DNA of 64,000 nt from Vitis vinifera (taxonomy: Eukaryota > Streptophyta > Magnoliopsida > Vitales > Vitaceae), in NCBI RefSeq assembly GCF_030704535.1, contig NC_081815.1, forward strand, positions 4,660,501-4,724,500. The letters run 5' to 3'. Each line of letters starts with the position of its first letter. Position 1 is the stretch's first letter. Of the stretch, positions 35,446-48,600 are shown piece after piece. Below the pieces are notes generated by a model. That model saw nothing but the letters and a program-made list of their open reading frames with translations, was not told the origin of the DNA and made no database searches. A program made the position numbers and the translations under genes.

Positions 35446-35944
35446 ATGAAGGTGCGATCATCAGTGAAGAAAATGTGTGAGTATTGTAGAACAGTCAAAC
35501 GTCGTGGGCGAGTATATGTACTATGCACAGCCAATCCCAAGCACAAGCAACGACAAGGCATGTCAACATTTGCCCATGAAGGCCCTCTTCCTCCAATGTA
35601 TGCATTTTCTTCAAGCTCTATCTTTCTTTTCATTTTGAGTTGTTCTTGTGTGCACCATGGGTGAAGAATTTAGGTTACTGCTGAGGCATTGTCAAAATAT
35701 TTCCAGCTTTTTGAGCTGATATTCTTTGTATCAATATAACCATCTTTTCATCATTGATTACTTTAAAGAAGGGACACCAAGTCATCAAATTGAACCTAGA
35801 TTTTCAAGTTCTTTTTATTTAACCTTTGTACTGAAAAAACTTATTATTAATTAAAGAACAATATGTATGAAAAAATGGGAAAAAGAAAAAGGGAAAAATA
35901 AAAATGAGACAAAGTTTAATTGTTTTATAAAATATGAAATAAGG

Positions 35945-35980
<36 letters not shown>

Positions 35981-38436
35981 ATCAGCAAATAAGGGAGTAT
36001 AATTTAATCTTCAGGTTTTAGATTATTAAGCCCTAAATTGGGTTGAAAGTTTTTTAGGGAAAGGGAGTTACGAAATGTGCTGTGAAAATGACCTCCACAT
36101 TGAAGTAAAGAATGAAATTTCACACACCTTCTGCCTACATATCCTCTAAAGCACCCTAAGCAGTATTCGATCAATTAACCTTGGTTCATTGTTATTAAGG
36201 CATCTGGACAAAACTTACGTGAAGGGACATCTATGCGGCAAAAATCTTTCTGATTTTTTTGCCAAGTGCACTTTGTATACATCCCGTGTACTCTTGTGTG
36301 CTTTTAGCTCTTATTAATACATTCTATTACTTATCAAAAAGAAAAAAAAAATGCAGCAAAAAATGAAAAGCCCTATGTTCAAGAGTTCAGCCTTGATTAG
36401 CCTGCTGGGCCTGGTGGCCCTTAAGTATTATCCTGAGCATATTTTTAGTTGCCAAATCAATGCCAATTAAAGTAGCTTTTTTTGCTTGGGAGGCGACGTG
36501 GGGGAAGGTGCTTACTCTGGACAGGCTCCAGATAAGAGGGGTGCAACTCCCTAATTGTTGTTTTCTGTGTGGTTGTGAAGAAGAGAATGTAAATCATATT
36601 CTTTTACACTGTATAGTGACTAGAGCTCTGTGGGATATTATTTTAGGGTTAGTAGATGTTAAATGGGTCTTCCCAGAAACTGTAAAGGAGGTCTTAACTT
36701 CCCGGAGGGGTCCATATGTAGGGAAGAAAAGGAAAAAGATTTGGAAATCCATACCGTTGTGTATTTTTTGGACGGTTTGGAAGGAGAGGAATAGGTTAGC
36801 TTTTAGGGGGGGTGTGTTGAATATTCAGAAATTAAAGAATTCTTTTGTTTGTAACTTATGGAGCTGGGCCAAAGTGTATTTAGGCGAGGAGTCTCTCTCC
36901 CTTATAGGCTTTTTGGAGTGGGTAGCTTCCACTTAAGGGGAGGTAGTTTTTTTGGTCCTGTTCTTTTTTTGAGGCTGTAGTCGCCTTGTATACTCCCTGT
37001 ATGCTTTGTGGCGTTTAGCCTTTTCTAATGCATATCTTGTTTACTTATCAAAAAAAGAAAAGTTTCACTGTTGATAATTATATTACTTTTTGCCGATTTT
37101 TTTTTTTTTTTTTGAATTTGATGGAAAGGATCTTTATTATGACTTGGAAATCACAATAATCACGTGATTTTTAGAGGAAAGCATGTTAGGCTTTTCCTTG
37201 TAAAAAAAAAAAAAAAGAAATCTTGATAACTATAGATCTGTTTGAATGGAAGTTGAGGTTTGATGGCTCTTAGTTTAAGCCTCATCCTTCGTAAGGAAAA
37301 AAAAACGGCGGTTGGGGGTGGTAAAAATTCTCTTGGAACCCATAGCCGTAGACATTTGGCTGTCAGATTGGTTAAACCATAGCCATAGAGTTTTGGCTGT
37401 CAGATTGGTGTTATGGTGTTGTATAGCTGCTTGTTTCTCTTTTTGTTTCCTTAATTGTATTGTTTATGAATTCTATATATTTGGGTTGTGCCTCTTTTTT
37501 GTTAGGTTCCCTTTAATTTACTTTTAGGTTGCCAATTTGTGTTTTTTAATTGCCATACTGGTCAGGTCCTTTATATAATTTTTACATCTGTAATTGCATT
37601 TGTTTGATTTTTTCAGTTCTGCCCATTGATTAAACACTTGAAGAACCATATAGAGGAATGTGCATATAATGAGTCCAGGGGAACTGATAGAGGGGGAAAA
37701 AACAATTTAAAAGAAATAATTGTATTTTGGGATGCAAGCATGCTACCCATGTCTGATGCTGCTAATTGAGAAATGACTCATTTATGAATTGACTCAGAAG
37801 TTAAGATCATTTATGTGCTGCTTTATGTGTTGCTGTGCCTGTCAGATTTATGGAGTCATGTTATCTGAACATTTTTTTTTGCCTATACGTTATTTTAATG
37901 AATGTAATGAAAGAGTTAGTTGATATGAATTTTGATTAGATAGTCTATTGACTCTATCCTGTCGGTTGTGGTGCTGCACAAGTGCCCAACTGAAAGAAAC
38001 TAGGTGCTGAAATGGACATTTGCAGAGTGAACAAATGAATGAATGAGTTGTTTCCCAATAGCTCAGTTGAAAAGGCTTATGAAGCACAACACACACACAC
38101 TTTGAGATTGTGGAAGCCCCCAGTTGAGTTCTGATCTTTTGAGATCCTCATTTGGTTGCCAGGTTGCTGGAACCCATGAGAAAACATAATGCATTTATAT
38201 GACTCTGAGAATGATACTGTGAAATTCCACCTACTAAACAATGCAATTTGCTTTTAATAATGTGTCTATTGGTATCTGTTTTCAGGTCCTCAGAGATGAA
38301 TGCCAAGCAGGAGATCTCACGGAACCACAGGTTGCAGGGAGGTCTGGCATCTATTATACCCAAGAAGCCTGAGCCATCTATGATGTATGGATGGAGAGCA
38401 TCTCTGGCATCTCTCCTGTTCAAGCAGGTGAATTAG
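35446..38436 (+). CDS. RPL36: Organellar large-subunit ribosomal protein bL36 (nuclear gene)
   Basis: Structural protein of the bacterial-type large ribosomal subunit, most likely mitochondrial. Coding exons 35446-35597 and 38286-38436 give 100 residues. The first exon encodes a full bL36: [21 protein letters not shown], with the zinc ligands visible as C11, C14, C27 and H33 in CEYC...CTANPKH. The usual bacterial length is 37-38. A plant-specific C-terminal extension follows, ending [15 protein letters not shown], a tail also seen in Arabidopsis bL36 encoded in the nucleus. There is no obvious N-terminal targeting peptide, as in that family, so import must use an internal signal. The start is fixed by the [11 protein letters not shown] motif, 5 nt behind an AG acceptor. 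The 2.7-kb second intron carries LINE remnants in sense orientation. Confidence 0.92.
35947..35977. repeat. (TA)n microsatellite
   Basis: Perfect TA run within the second intron of the bL36 gene, read directly. Confidence 0.97.
36200..36352 (+). mobile_element. 3' end fragment of a LINE
   Basis: The stretch CTTTGTATACATCCCGTGTACTC through TTATTAATACATTCTATTACTTATCA and an A-rich tail matches the 3' ends of the LINEs at 36990-37062 and 44810-44870 in this window in layout and wording. Core words are TTGTATAC, CTTTTAGC, TTACTTATCAAAAA. Only the tail is present. Confidence 0.7.
36450..37065 (+). mobile_element. 5'-truncated LINE with reverse-transcriptase zinc-binding domain
   Basis: A 158-codon open frame (36460-36936) encodes the C-terminal zf-RVT domain of plant LINE ORF2: [20 protein letters not shown], then [18 protein letters not shown] with the Cys/His set, then [10 protein letters not shown]. 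It is followed by the 3' UTR and a TTACTTATCAAAAAAAG tail. It lies in intron 2 of the bL36 gene, in sense orientation. No reverse-transcriptase core is present, so it is dead. Confidence 0.88.
37340..37409. repeat. Short tandem duplication, 33-bp unit
   Basis: CCATAGCCGTAG...TTGGCTGTCAGATTGGT (37340-37372) recurs as CCATAGCCATAG...TTGGCTGTCAGATTGGT (37377-37409), with 4 nt between. It is intronic. Confidence 0.85.
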
Positions 38437-39649
38437 CAGCAGAAGGAAAAACAAAAACAGAAATATGACAATTTATCCTGTGATGGTGCCTTTCTATATT
38501 TTCCTTGTTTTGGTAATTTGCACTGGGTTGGCTGCGATAGTAATAAATGAGAATTAATATTTATATAGAGGATAAGGCAGCCAACCGATTATTTTCTTTT
38601 TCCTTCCATTGTTTGAAAATGGAGGGTGGGGTTTGGGTTGGTGCTGGTGTGGTTAACGGTTGGTGCCGGTGGTTAGGAACGGGTTGGTGTTGGAGTGTTA
38701 CAGGTACTCTGCCTTCTGCAATATCCATGTCCTGCAAACAGATGTTGGCTTCAACCTCAAATCAACTACCAACTTCCTATTTTGACCTCCCATTTCATTC
38801 TTCCTTGAATGCGTCATTTATTTCAAAATAGAAAAATATTAAATTTAAAGTCTATTTAAAAAAATTTAAGTGTTAAAATTTTTTTAATATATGAAAATTT
38901 AAAATATTAAAAAGAAATCTCTAAAGATATTAGGGTAGCTTATATGTATCAAATACATACAAAGAATCCCTTCAAGGACCAAAGAAACGTCAAAGACATG
39001 CACCATGTTTTTATTATTTTGTACTCTTCTTTTGCAAGATCTCAATGAGGCATGGGATGTATAGTGGAAATTCATTACCTTAGTGGGAGTAATCAAGCGA
39101 TGATTAAAGAAGAATGATAAAGATTGGACTCGGTTGGCTGCCTTATCTATATATATAATATTAAATTATGACATAGATAAAGATATGAGAGGGGTAGGAG
39201 ACTTATAATTGAAGCAGAGAGCCCTTGACATGGTTCAGAAATTAAACCTTGATTGCGACTCTCTTATCCAATTTTGATTTGACCCACTTTTTTTTTTCCA
39301 AAGAAAAATGTGCTTATATTAACTCCAATAATGACCATTCAGCAGTATTCACTGCTCCCACTTTGGAATCCATTTCCATTGCAACATTTACTTACCCATT
39401 CCGCACTTGTTTTAACGGCGGCGCTACAAAAAGTAGTTCAACGCAGTAATGAGGTTCTGGCGGTTCTCTTTTATCCTTTTTCTTTTGCCTTCCTTTGTTC
39501 CGTTTCCGGCTATTTTGAGATCCCCTTTGTAATGTTCTTGGAATCCATGTTTTGGGTGGTGCCGAGATCTGCACTTCTGCGGTTTTTTTGGGCGTAATAT
39601 GATAATCTACACTCCCCTATCTGCTTGGATCGGTCGCGTTTTTGCATGC
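38437..39649. other. bL36 3' flank and probable 5' UTR of the DUF4050 gene
   Basis: After the bL36 stop comes its 3' UTR and then AT-rich DNA to about 39240. The stretch from about 39400 is richer in G+C and ends directly at ATGGG followed by GTAAGT (39650-39660), fitting a 5' UTR. No other gene was seen. Confidence 0.45.
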
Positions 39650-42600
39650 ATGGGGTAAGTAGTCGATTCCACCTCTAAGATCCACTCTTTTCTGCTTCGA
39701 TTAGGCTTCTCTTTGTTTTTCCCTCTTGTTTGGTTTCCGAGAAAATTGAGGAAAGAGGGAAAAAAAAGGGTAAGAAATTTGTAATTTGCTCTTTACTTTT
39801 GAGAAACTGAAAGCCAAAAGTTATAATTGTAATTGTAATCATAAATATTCTTTTTATTTTTTCTACGATAATTTTTTTTTTTTTTTGGGAAGATCATGGT
39901 TTGCTGTATATTGTGGATTATTTGGACCAATGACGGAAGAGTCTGTACTGAGAGAGAATAGCATTCGTCTAGGCATACATATTACCAACAGATGAGAGAG
40001 AAACCTTCGAAAGAATATCACCTCTACGAACTCAGAACATTACAGTATCAGGCTGTGTTTTGCTTTGATAGTAAAGGATGAGGATCACTGTAGGAAAGGG
40101 CAATTTGTCATGTCTTCTTTTGCGATATGAAGCTCTCAAAGGTCGAGAGCCAATCGCTTTATAGAAATCAAATTTGACCACCTTCAGTATCTTGTCCAGC
40201 ACTGCGGAGATAAGAAGGCTACTTTTCCAAACTCGTTGAATCCTTCTCATTTCAAAGTAATGGAAGATCTGAAAAGATTGAAAGGAGGCAAAATGACAAA
40301 TTCACCAAACAATTATGACCTTCAGTTAGTGGTATTCTCCCCATCTTCCTTGATAATTACATGAATTTTACACAGAGAATTTCCTGCTAATTATGGTTTT
40401 CCCACTGTTCCCACCTTGAATCAACCTCTAGTCAAAGGTATGGATATTTCACAGGGAGAGTACTCACTCCATACTAAGAGAACTATGAGTTATTGCGATA
40501 TTTTTGGAGTCCCCAACATTGATTAGTTTTGTCTCTGTAATCTTGATTGTGAGACATGAGATTGCTTCTGCTGAAGTAAATCGATGATTTTTAATCATCA
40601 ATGAAGGGAGTCAGGCCTGTGCCTAGTTCTCCCAAAGCTTTCAAAGAAACTCCTATGAATCTGATTCACCAAAATACAAGAGTTGGAAGAGATAGACCCT
40701 AACTCAACCCCTCCATCTTACCTAAAATCATGTTATCAAAAAAAATCTTACCTAAAATCATGTGCCATGAGAGGTATAATAATCACTTCCACTTGATATG
40801 GTTTTGTGCTTTTCCTTTATCAAATTGATAGAGAATCCTAAAAAATGCCACTATTTGATCGTGTCAATGCAATTGTTTGCTATACTTACACAGCCCAAAA
40901 TTTCCTCCCTTGAATTGATGCACAGAATGGCTGGGAGCATGACCTTCAGCCTGAGGATAGGGCTTTTGATGTGCTCTTTTAAAAACTTCCTAGTTTAATT
41001 AGATGAAAAGTACTGAGGGTCTAAGCTCCAGGTCTCAACAAAGATATCCAATCTTTGTTATAGGATTTTCATTATGCACTGCTATAGGATTTCTCAAATG
41101 ATATCCAATCTTACTTGTAATTGACAAGGAAAACAATGTTACCCAATTGTTTCATCTTCTCTAGTTCAATAATATTTTTTAGATTACTGCTTGACCTAAA
41201 GGAACGCTAATAAATTGGCTAACAACATATTCCCTTTCAAATCCTTATGTGCAGCTGCAATCCACACATAGAGAAGAAAATAAACATACAGTTAAATAAA
41301 TAGACAAAAAATGGAGGAACAAATAAACTAAGAGACTTGAACCCAAGGACCCTAGAAACAAAGTTGGGATGCCATATTAAACTACCACTAGGCCCAAAAG
41401 GTTAAGGTATTAGGAAATAAGCAATATATATATATATATATATATATATATCAAACTGACAATATCTCTGAGCACCTTATCTATGTGGATAAGTCTTTCT
41501 ATCCATGCATAAAATTCAATCAAAATGCTCTTCACCAGAGGTTGGTCCATAAGCTCCATTTGCCTTGTATGATTCAACCGTGGCATCTCAAATCAAACCC
41601 TTTCCAAGTGTGAGGAATGTTACCCTAATAGCTGAGACAGGGTCTAGATTTTGATATTGGCAACAATGAGGGAGAATATTTTTTGAAAGTGCACTATCAC
41701 TGTATCACATATGTTCAAGAAAAACAATGAGACCAACTGTGTTTTAGATCATGGTTGTGTACTTCTCTATTCTCACATTCCTTGCTTGTATGCAGTTTTG
41801 GTTCTACCACGTGTGGTTCTCTCTCTTTGTTGTAAAGGGAAAAAAGGGTTTTCATATAGGTCCTTAGGATTTCCACCCTTGAACTTTTTTCCTTATAGCA
41901 TGAACAACTGTGCTCTTAACCTTCTCTATTTCTATCTCCTGGTCTCCAATCCCTATTCTCTCATCAAGTATTTCATTTGTCCTTTACTCTTGGGCCTAGG
42001 ACTTGATTTATGAAAGGAAGAAATGACCTACAGTGTTCTTGATACTGCTAACATCCAAAATCCTGCTTGTTGTCATTCTTTTTCACCTTGATTTATGAAA
42101 GGAAATAATGATATCAATTTTGTTGTGGTTGAGAACCTATATTGACAAGCTCTTTGAAACTATTATTTGGCTAGGAATGAATCTAATAGTCCATTTTTTC
42201 ATCTTTTGAGTTGCAACATTCTTTTTTTCTGCAAAAGAAAGATGTTCTGTTATGTATCTGTGTTATGATCACCCGGATGAAGGATGAGGGGAGGAAAGCG
42301 TTGGTTTGGTGTGGATTTGAAGATGTTTGAATCTCTGTAGAAGAGGTCAAAGGGGAGCTGTTAAGAAGTATTTTGGAAAGGGGTAGAGGATGTTCCATTT
42401 GGATAAGATTTGGTGAACTTAGTTCTTCCCATCTTTTGGATGGAGTGGAGTTATGCAGCCGGGGTGACAGAGGGAAGCCTTTCAGCAAGTGATGGCTAGA
42501 AGGGGAGAGAGTTTACAGGGTTGAGTGTCGTTGTAATGATGCTGGAAAGTTCATCCTTTGTTCAATGTGCTCCACGGAGGCAAAGGGGTTTGTTTTGGTG

Positions 42601-45600
42601 TTCTTAGAAGGGAAAGATTGTTTGGGGGGTTGGGGCATTGTGGCTAGGAAACTTCGCAACTTGGGAGTGACTCTTGGCTCTCAAGTTAGTAGAGGTGCAT
42701 TGTTCTTTGCGGGCCAGTCAAAAGAGAGAACCTTAACAAGGGTCTCCTTTGGTGTGTCTTTTGCAGACAAGGTGAAGAAAGGTTTAGAAGTCTTGGGAAA
42801 GGCAGTGTGGTTTCAAATGGGGGAAAAGGAGGTTTGTCTTAAAAAGGATTCTTTGAAGAGTTGTCTAGTGGGATGATGAGGGGATTATTCAAATTTGGTG
42901 TTGGGGTTGCAAATTCTGAAGAAGTGGATAGTTCGCAATTCATACTTAAAAGGGGGAGTTGATCTATTTTTGTTAGGGGGGCTCTTATCCTTTTCAAATT
43001 TTATTCTTTTGAAGATGAAGAGGAGGTGATGCATAGGGATTTAAGGAGGTTTGCCAACAAATGTTTATCCTTGGAGAGATGATTGGGGGAGGTGGGGTGT
43101 CTGGAAGAGACATTCATGCAAAGGAGGTTTAGGGTACGCTGGTAGGGCTACCTTTGCATTTGTGGGACATGGCATTGTTTATAGGGGATTGTTGTGGGGG
43201 CTTTGTTGTAGTGGATAAAGACACTGCAAGATGTTGTAACCATAAATGGGCAAGATTTCTTGTGAGGTCAAATGGCAAGAAGCTTCTTGATTCCCTTCAA
43301 GTGGTAGTGGGGCTCCTCTGCTACTTAGTTCAACTGTAATGGGAGGCTTTACTTTGGTTATCTCAGGTCGCCACCAGGAAAGTTGAGAAGAAGCAAGATG
43401 TTAAGGCGGAAGAAGAAGAAGAAGAAGAAGGTGCTGATCCACATGCCATTAAGGGCGTGAGAGAGGAGGTTTGACCTAGTCGCAAAAGTTTAGAGGATGT
43501 GTCAAGCGTGGGAGCTCACAGGGGTTTCATGGTTGGGGAAGCAGTTGGCGGCCATGAGATGTCATCTTCTCTAGGTCATTATGATTGTGGGATAAGGTTT
43601 GGAGAGGTGGATCTTAGGCCACCAAAGGAGGCCCAATGTAAGGTGGATAACACGACACTTTTGGGTTGGCGCTGTAAGGATGGCTTAATCACCAGTTTCT
43701 CTTATGGATTGGGCTTGACCCAATTTTCTAACGTAAGTGTTTTGAACAATAGACCAAGGGAGGTGGATTAGGCTTCAAATGGTTCTAAGGGGCTTGAGAG
43801 TTGTTTTAATCTCTCATTCTTGGAAGGAGAATGTATTGAGGGTTGTGAAAATGAGCCAATGTGCAAAATGGAAGCCCTGGAAGGCTTGAGTCTTGCTCTT
43901 GTGCCATCTCCAATTGTTTTTTATGGCTCATGGCTGGGTTGTGAAGACAATTCATGTCCTATTCTTGGTTGCTCTTCCCTACGCCCAGAGAAGAGAGCAC
44001 CTTTTGCCAACATTGCTCTTTTATTTGAAGTGGAAGGTTTTTCTAGTAAGTTTTCAACTACGGTGTGCCTGATGGGGGGAAGGTCTTCTTCAGCTACTTT
44101 CATGTCCAAAGATGAAGGTTTTTCTTTGGGGAGGATTGAAAGCTTGGTCTCCCAGAGAGAACAAGACATGGGTCTTTTAGCAGAAGCCAAGTATGTTTAC
44201 AAACTTCTATGTATGAGTTATGGTGAGGGTTTGGTTGTGGAAGTCCCAGAGGGTCAACCTAAAGATGTGAAGGATCCAAACCTAGAAGTGTGTAGTAAGG
44301 AAGGGGTTTCAGGTTTTGGGAGTCCAAATAGGGGCCCATCAGATGTAGAAAGCCTCTCCAATCCTTTTTGTCATAAATTTATTTCTTTTAGCAAGTTTCT
44401 AGGATTGCTAGTGATTGGGTATGAGAAGGAAATTGTTTCCCTATTGAGAAAGATGGAAACCAGAAAGGTTCTTAGAGCATTGGCTGTGAAAAGGAGGCCC
44501 TCCTCCACTCCTTGCCTTGTTAGGGAGCTTTGAAATTTGGAATGCTCGGTCAAATACTGCAATTCAAACAAAAAAGAGAAGAGCTAGAGTAATGGATGGG
44601 AGATGGTTTGCAAGTGACCTTGTAGGTTGTTTTTGGGGCCGCTGTTGGTTGGCTTAGAGGGGTTGTTGTTGGTTGGTTGCTATTGTAGGTTACGTTTGTT
44701 ATGTTGGGGGTTTCTTGTTTTTTAGGCTTTAAGGTGATGTCTTTTATTTCAGGTGTTGGTTTGTTTTATCTTTCCCTTTTGCTTGTTTGCGGTTGCATTT
44801 TGTAGACTTAGGGTGTACTTTGTACGCCTTTAATATATTTGCATTGTTTACCTATCAAAAAAAAAAAAAAAACATTCTTTTTTTTCTGTAAAAGAAGAAA
44901 GATTTGTATTAAAGAATGAGTAATACAACGTCTACACAACATGATTTTTCTATTGTCCTCGGACAATCATAAATGCATTTCTAGTTATAGTATCGGCTTA
45001 TGTGTGTGTATGTGTATATAGATATTCATTATCGGTATTATAACTTAAATGAACAATAGAATCAACAATCCTATTGGCTTCTTTGAAGGCATACCTATGT
45101 GTGAGAAGCTCAAATTTACTAATTATAAACCAAATATTGTGCATAAACATAAAGATGTTGGCTGAAATCTTAATTGATATGTTTATTATGTCAATAAGAA
45201 CATTGACATCTTCTTTGGCTCTCAATCTTTTAATAGCATGACAAATAGCTCATATATGCCCATTTCTTAGAGCTTCACATTCAGGAACAATAATAAATGC
45301 ATTCCTTAGAGATCTATAATGAAATTTGTCCATCACACCCCTTTCAATAATTCTATTAGCTTGAAACCTCCTTGTTCTGGAGGACTCCTCCAATGAATCC
45401 ATCTACTTATATTTCATCAAGTTTAGTGAAGTGTCCAAAACTAAAAATAAGGATTAGAGTCACACTTAGTATTCTTGAAAGTAGTCCAATTGATTAAGTT
45501 ACTCCTAAAATAGTTAGGACTAGGACAACAAGGTTTAATCCTTTCCCAAATGATCTTAACAAAGAAATAATGCATAAAAAATATGACTAAAATCTTTCCA

Positions 45601-48600
45601 ATCATTTTAAGGCATAATTTGTAGAAATAGATCAACCCCTAGAAAAGTAACGAAAGTTTTAGTTGGAATAGTGTTAAGGTTTTACAATGAAAGGTAAAAC
45701 TTGATTTCTTTGTGAACAATTGAATTCTAACCTAATTCAATAAGTCAATTTTAAGATAATGATTTTTTTAGGGACAAAATTAATTTGGAAAAAAATTAGT
45801 TGATACCAATTGGGGGGTTACTAGTATTGAGGACCTAGCTAGGGTACTAGGTTGAGAGTGGGTACTCTCTTCACCAATATTCTAGGCCTTCCATTAGGAG
45901 CTCTTTTCAAATCTTCACGAGCTTAGGATGTAGTAGAGGAAAAATTCACAAATAGTTTGCTTCATGGAAGAGACAATACCTATCAAAAAGGAGAAAGACT
46001 AAGAGGGTGTTTGGTAAATCAATTTAATGACTTAATATGACTTAATAATTTAATTTAAGTCATTGAGTAGATTAAATATATTTAATAAAATAATTTAACA
46101 TCACAATTTAACGTTAAAAATAACTTTAAGTATTAAGTCAAAATAGTTAATTTATTCTTAATCTCAAATCTTTTTTATCTCATTTACCTATATATAATAA
46201 GAGTACATTTTACAAATATGACTTCACATTCATGACTCATTTTTTTTATAATAAACATTTTGTGACTATCTTATGTATTTATAATACTTTAAACTTATTG
46301 TTTAAATTAATGAAAATAAATATTAGTTAAATTTAACAAGTATAAATATTAATTAAAATTAATAAGGGTAAATATATCTATTTGATGTTCAAGAAAAATT
46401 TTAAGTTAATTTTACCAAACAACTTTAATACTTAAAGTAAAAATTATGTAATAAGTTTTAAATTAACAATTTAAGAATGATTAACTTAAAGTCAACTTAA
46501 GTTATTAAATAATAAGTATTAAGTTTTACCCAACACCATCTAACTTACCAGTTTACTTAAGTAAAGAGGATGTTATCTAGCTTATCAATTTACTACGTAT
46601 CATTATTTGTTAGTGACAAGTTGAAGGTTGGAAAAAATTTAAAGGGATTTCCTTAAGGGGGGGGAGGAGCACTTGAGGGAAAAAAAGGTGCACTTGGTGA
46701 TTTGATCGACAATTTGCATGGATAAGAGGAGTGAGGACTTGAGTGTTAGAAGTTTGTCCATTCTTAATAGGCTCTTCTTGGTAAATGGTGCTAGAAATTT
46801 GCAACTGAGAATGACTCCCTTTGTAAGCAGGTGATTATAGGGAAGTATAGGAAGGAAGAGAGGGGATAGTGCTCTAGGAGAGTGAGGGAAGAGTATGAGC
46901 CATGGTAGGGTTTCAAAAGACACTTAGGAGTGAGTAGGAGGTGTTTAACAATAGAACTGGATTTAGAGTGGGAAACAGTCAGAGGGTGAAATTTTAAAAG
47001 GATAGGTGGTGGAGTAACAAACCTTTGGAAGAGGCCTTTCTTGCTTTGTTCTCAATAGCCACCGTCAAAGATGTATGGGTAGCCATGGTGTGGGAGTAGG
47101 AAGGAAAGGGAGGATGTTAGAACCCCAGGTTCACAGGATAGATTCATGAATGGGATCTACATGAGGTGGAGGCCTTTTTTTGGAGATGACAAGCATATAC
47201 AATTAGTAGGGATACAAGAGATAAAATGATTTGGCTGAATTGAAATATGGTAAATTCACAATTAAATCTCTATGTTCCTCTTGATTAAATGGAAGAAGGG
47301 AGGCATTCCCCGCTTGCATTGTTTGAAATCCGTGGGTTCTGGTGAGGATCAGCCTTTTTTGCTTGGGCAGTTATGTGGGCAAAAGTATCAACATTGGATT
47401 AGCTCAAAAGGAGGGGTTTGAGGATGCCAAACAAATGCTATCTATGTAAAGGAGAAGAGAAGCGGTTGATCACATCCTCCTTCATTGCTCCAAAGCAGTC
47501 ATGTTTTGCCAACTAATTTGTGCTCTTTTTGGAGTACAGTTGTGATTGCTCTCCTTAATTAAAGATGTCCTTTCGAGTTGGGAAGGATCTTTTGTTGGGA
47601 AGAAGAGGAAGAAAGCTTGGAGAGTGGTTCCTTTGTTCTTATTTTGCCTTTGGACTACATGCATAGGAGAGTGTTTGAAAATTCCAAAAGAAATGAACTT
47701 ATCAAAAAAAAAAAAAAATTCCAAAAGAAAGGATAAAGAAAGGATCAAGCAATCAAACACCATTTACTGAAAGAACAAAGAGCAGCTCCTTTGTTCTTAT
47801 AATTATCTCTAGGAATAGCAATGCCTGTAATATCATTAATCACGTCCATGCGAAGAATGTTGGAGCATGATTCAACTTTCCAAGAAAGAATATGTCAATC
47901 TGTGAAGTATTAGAAGGGATACTTCATATATATATCATCTAGAAACTTGCTTTAGCAAATCAATTAATATTTTGAAGATTATTATCATCTAAAAATATGC
48001 CAAGGGGTTTCTTATAAACCCAAGATCAATTCAAAAGAACACATGACTACCATTTCCCATGAATCATTCCAATGAATTTCCTCTGATATAAAAGATGGAA
48101 CATATTTAAAATAAAAATAAAAATAAAAAGTGGCAGACTGCATTTACCTGTACAACTATTAGCATTTGAGAGGAATTCTTTTCTCATGTTGAATGAGAAG
48201 AAAGGAACATGCTAAATGATTATGCTGCATTAGTTGGTTAATGTGTCAACGCTTGTATAGCTGGCCTCCATGCTGCTGTGTTCTTTTGTTGAGGATGTTT
48301 ATTGTATATATGGTTAAACCTGATTTGTAACAGAGCAGAGGTTGTCTTGGATGCTGTACCAAACCCACACCAATTATTGCTGTGGACGAGCCATCAAAGG
48401 GATTGAGAATTCAAGGGCGGACAGTGAAGAAACCCAGTATATCAGAAGATTTTTGGAGCACCAGCACATGCGAGATAGATAACAGCACTGTCCAATCTCA
48501 AAGAAGCATATCATCTATCAGCACCTCAAACCAGTCCCTTACTCACTATAGTGGCATTGGTAGCACGAGCAATAATTCTGAATTTATAAATCATGGCAAG

